From JAPOXR01 sp965221935 (lineage in GTDB: Bacteria > Pseudomonadota > Alphaproteobacteria > Rhodobacterales > Rhodobacteraceae), in assembly GCA_965221935.1 (NCBI GenBank), contig CBDCSZ010000042.1, forward strand, positions 1 to 64,000: DNA of 64,000 bases. Reading direction: 5' to 3'. Made by a program: the position numbers and the translations under genes. Shown here piece by piece: positions 63,043 through 64,000 of the stretch (the first letter of the stretch is position 1; every line of letters begins with the position of its first letter). The notes beneath the pieces were generated by a model that did not search any database, was not told the DNA's origin, and saw nothing but the letters and a program-made list of their open reading frames with translations.

Positions 63043-64000
63043 TCACACCGCTTTGATTGCCAACACGGCATTCAATCCGCCAAAAGCGAACGCGTTTGAT
63101 AGCGCGGCGCTGACTTTCCGGCTTCGCGATTCGTTGGCGACGACATCGAGGTCGCAGTCGGGATCCGGCGCGTCGTAACTGATCGTCGGCGGAATAATGC
63201 CCTCGTTCAGCGCCATGACGCAGGCCAGTAATTCGACGGCGCCGGTGCCGCCGATCAAGTGGCCATGCATCGACTTTGTCGATGACAGCATCAGCCGGTC
63301 GGCGTCGGAACCGAATGCTTCCCGGATGGCGGCGCATTCGGTTTTGTCATTTGCCGCGGTGCCGGTGCCGTGGGCATTGATGTATCCGATGTCTCCCGTC
63401 GACAAACCCGCGTCGGCAAGCGCGCCGCCGATGGCGCGCGCGGCCCCTGACACCGAGGGCATGACAATGTCGGCGGCGTCGGATGTCATCGCAAAGCCGG
63501 CGATCTCCGCCAGGATTTGGGCGCCGCGGCTGCGGGCGCGTTCGTATTCCTCAAGCACAAAGACCGCGGCGCCCTCGCCCTGAACCATTCCATTGCGGCT
63601 GGCGGAAAACGGGCGGCAGCCGTCCTGGGACATCACCCGCAGCCCTTCCCACGCCTTGACGCCGCCAAAACACAGCATGCTCTCGGCGCCGCCGGTCAGC
63701 ATGATCTCGGCCATGCCGGAGCGGATCATCTGGAATGCCAGCCCAATCGCGTGATTTGAAGATGCGCAGGCCGTGGAGACCGAGAATCCGGGACCTCTGA
63801 GATTGAACGCCATCGAAATGTGGCTGGCGGCCGCGTTGTTCATAAGTTTAGGGACAACAAAGGGATGCACGCGGTTTTTTCCGCTCTCGTAGACCTCCCG
63901 GTAACTGTCATCCCACGTGTTCAGTCCGCCGCCGGCGGTTCCAAGCACGACACCGGTGTTCAGCGACAGTTCGTCGCTGAAATCCAGACCGGACTGGCCG
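63043..64000 (-). CDS. Beta-ketoacyl-ACP synthase (FabF/NodE-like), 5' end beyond the window
   Basis: The gene runs off the right edge; 319 C-terminal codons are present. The catalytic Cys is in VSTACASSNHAIG, with the two His in YINAHGTGTAANDK and STKSMHGHLIGGTG, a complete KAS II triad. SNAFAFGGLNAVLAIKAV ends the protein. It condenses acyl-ACP with malonyl-ACP in fatty acid or special lipid (e.g. very long chain or nodulation-type) synthesis. The frame continues open to 64000. It is convergent with the IalB gene, 12 bp apart. Confidence 0.92.
   Translation of the reverse strand, partial: GQSGLDFSDELSLNTGVVLGTAGGGLNTWDDSYREVYESGKNRVHPFVVPKLMNNAAASHISMAFNLRGPGFSVSTACASSNHAIGLAFQMIRSGMAEIMLTGGAESMLCFGGVKAWEGLRVMSQDGCRPFSASRNGMVQGEGAAVFVLEEYERARSRGAQILAEIAGFAMTSDAADIVMPSVSGAARAIGGALADAGLSTGDIGYINAHGTGTAANDKTECAAIREAFGSDADRLMLSSTKSMHGHLIGGTGAVELLACVMALNEGIIPPTISYDAPDPDCDLDVVANESRSRKVSAALSNAFAFGGLNAVLAIKAV

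Overview
The window is chromosomal DNA of an alphaproteobacterium, moderately GC-rich by eye. The evidence is the suf operon led by an Rrf2 regulator, the aroK-aroB-xerD-CNNM neighbourhood, an IalB-family protein, two GTTC-N7-GTTC boxes (the alphaproteobacterial LexA type) before recA, a COQ10/RatA-like gene beside lipA, and a folate/corrinoid one-carbon cluster of the kind seen in marine alphaproteobacteria. I cannot name a genus; gene order looks closest to Rhodobacterales or Rhodospirillales. All product names come from reading the sequence, not from database searches.

Layout. 0-5.3 kb: a SYLF-domain protein, then hemB and mfd, both well conserved but broken by several indels each. 5.3-10.5 kb: a DsbA/FrnE-like oxidoreductase; about 2 kb of decayed DNA holding an IS1634-like transposase relic between two copies of the 5' end of a family-5 solute-binding protein gene, of which only the second copy is intact; then a DUF502 membrane protein. 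10.6-17 kb: psuK-psuG, rpsB-tsf, aroQ, a sugar-isomerase-like TIM-barrel protein and a fatty acid desaturase. 17.2-23.4 kb: a nest of mobile DNA, apparently an IS1634-like element containing a group II intron, whose reverse transcriptase gene is split by a serine-recombinase element with 24-bp inverted ends. 23.5-32 kb: tRNA-Arg and the suf operon (rrf2, cysteine desulfurase, sufB, cupin, sufC, sufD, two membrane proteins, sufS). 32-40.4 kb: an alpha/beta hydrolase, a COQ10-like protein, lipA, an IS with an exact 8-bp target duplication, icd, a DUF1330 protein and alaS.

40.5-45.4 kb is an accessory island between alaS and recA. It holds an internally deleted IS5-type element, the N-terminal stub of an EcoRV-like restriction endonuclease, an intact M.EcoRV-like adenine methyltransferase, remains of a third upstream gene fused to an IS1595 relic, and an IS4-type element whose transposase has a DruA-like (DUF4338) N-terminus. 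The methyltransferase looks like the survivor of an eroded restriction-modification system.

45.4-64 kb: recA, an MBL-fold hydrolase, rlmE; a one-carbon cluster (small PF13769-like protein, methylenetetrahydrofolate reductase, methyltetrahydrofolate:corrinoid methyltransferase, and an ASKHA/2Fe-2S corrinoid activator); tRNA-Gly; zwf-pgl-pgi on the minus strand; a radical SAM protein of unknown function; aroK-aroB; a 44-residue membrane peptide; xerD; a CNNM/CBS protein; an IalB-family protein; and a beta-ketoacyl-ACP synthase that runs off the end.

Intact housekeeping genes are interspersed with several IS families, nested insertions and freshly broken core genes. That points to a lineage under mobile-element pressure and perhaps relaxed selection, for example host-associated. 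The frameshifts in hemB and mfd need read-level confirmation before that reading is accepted.
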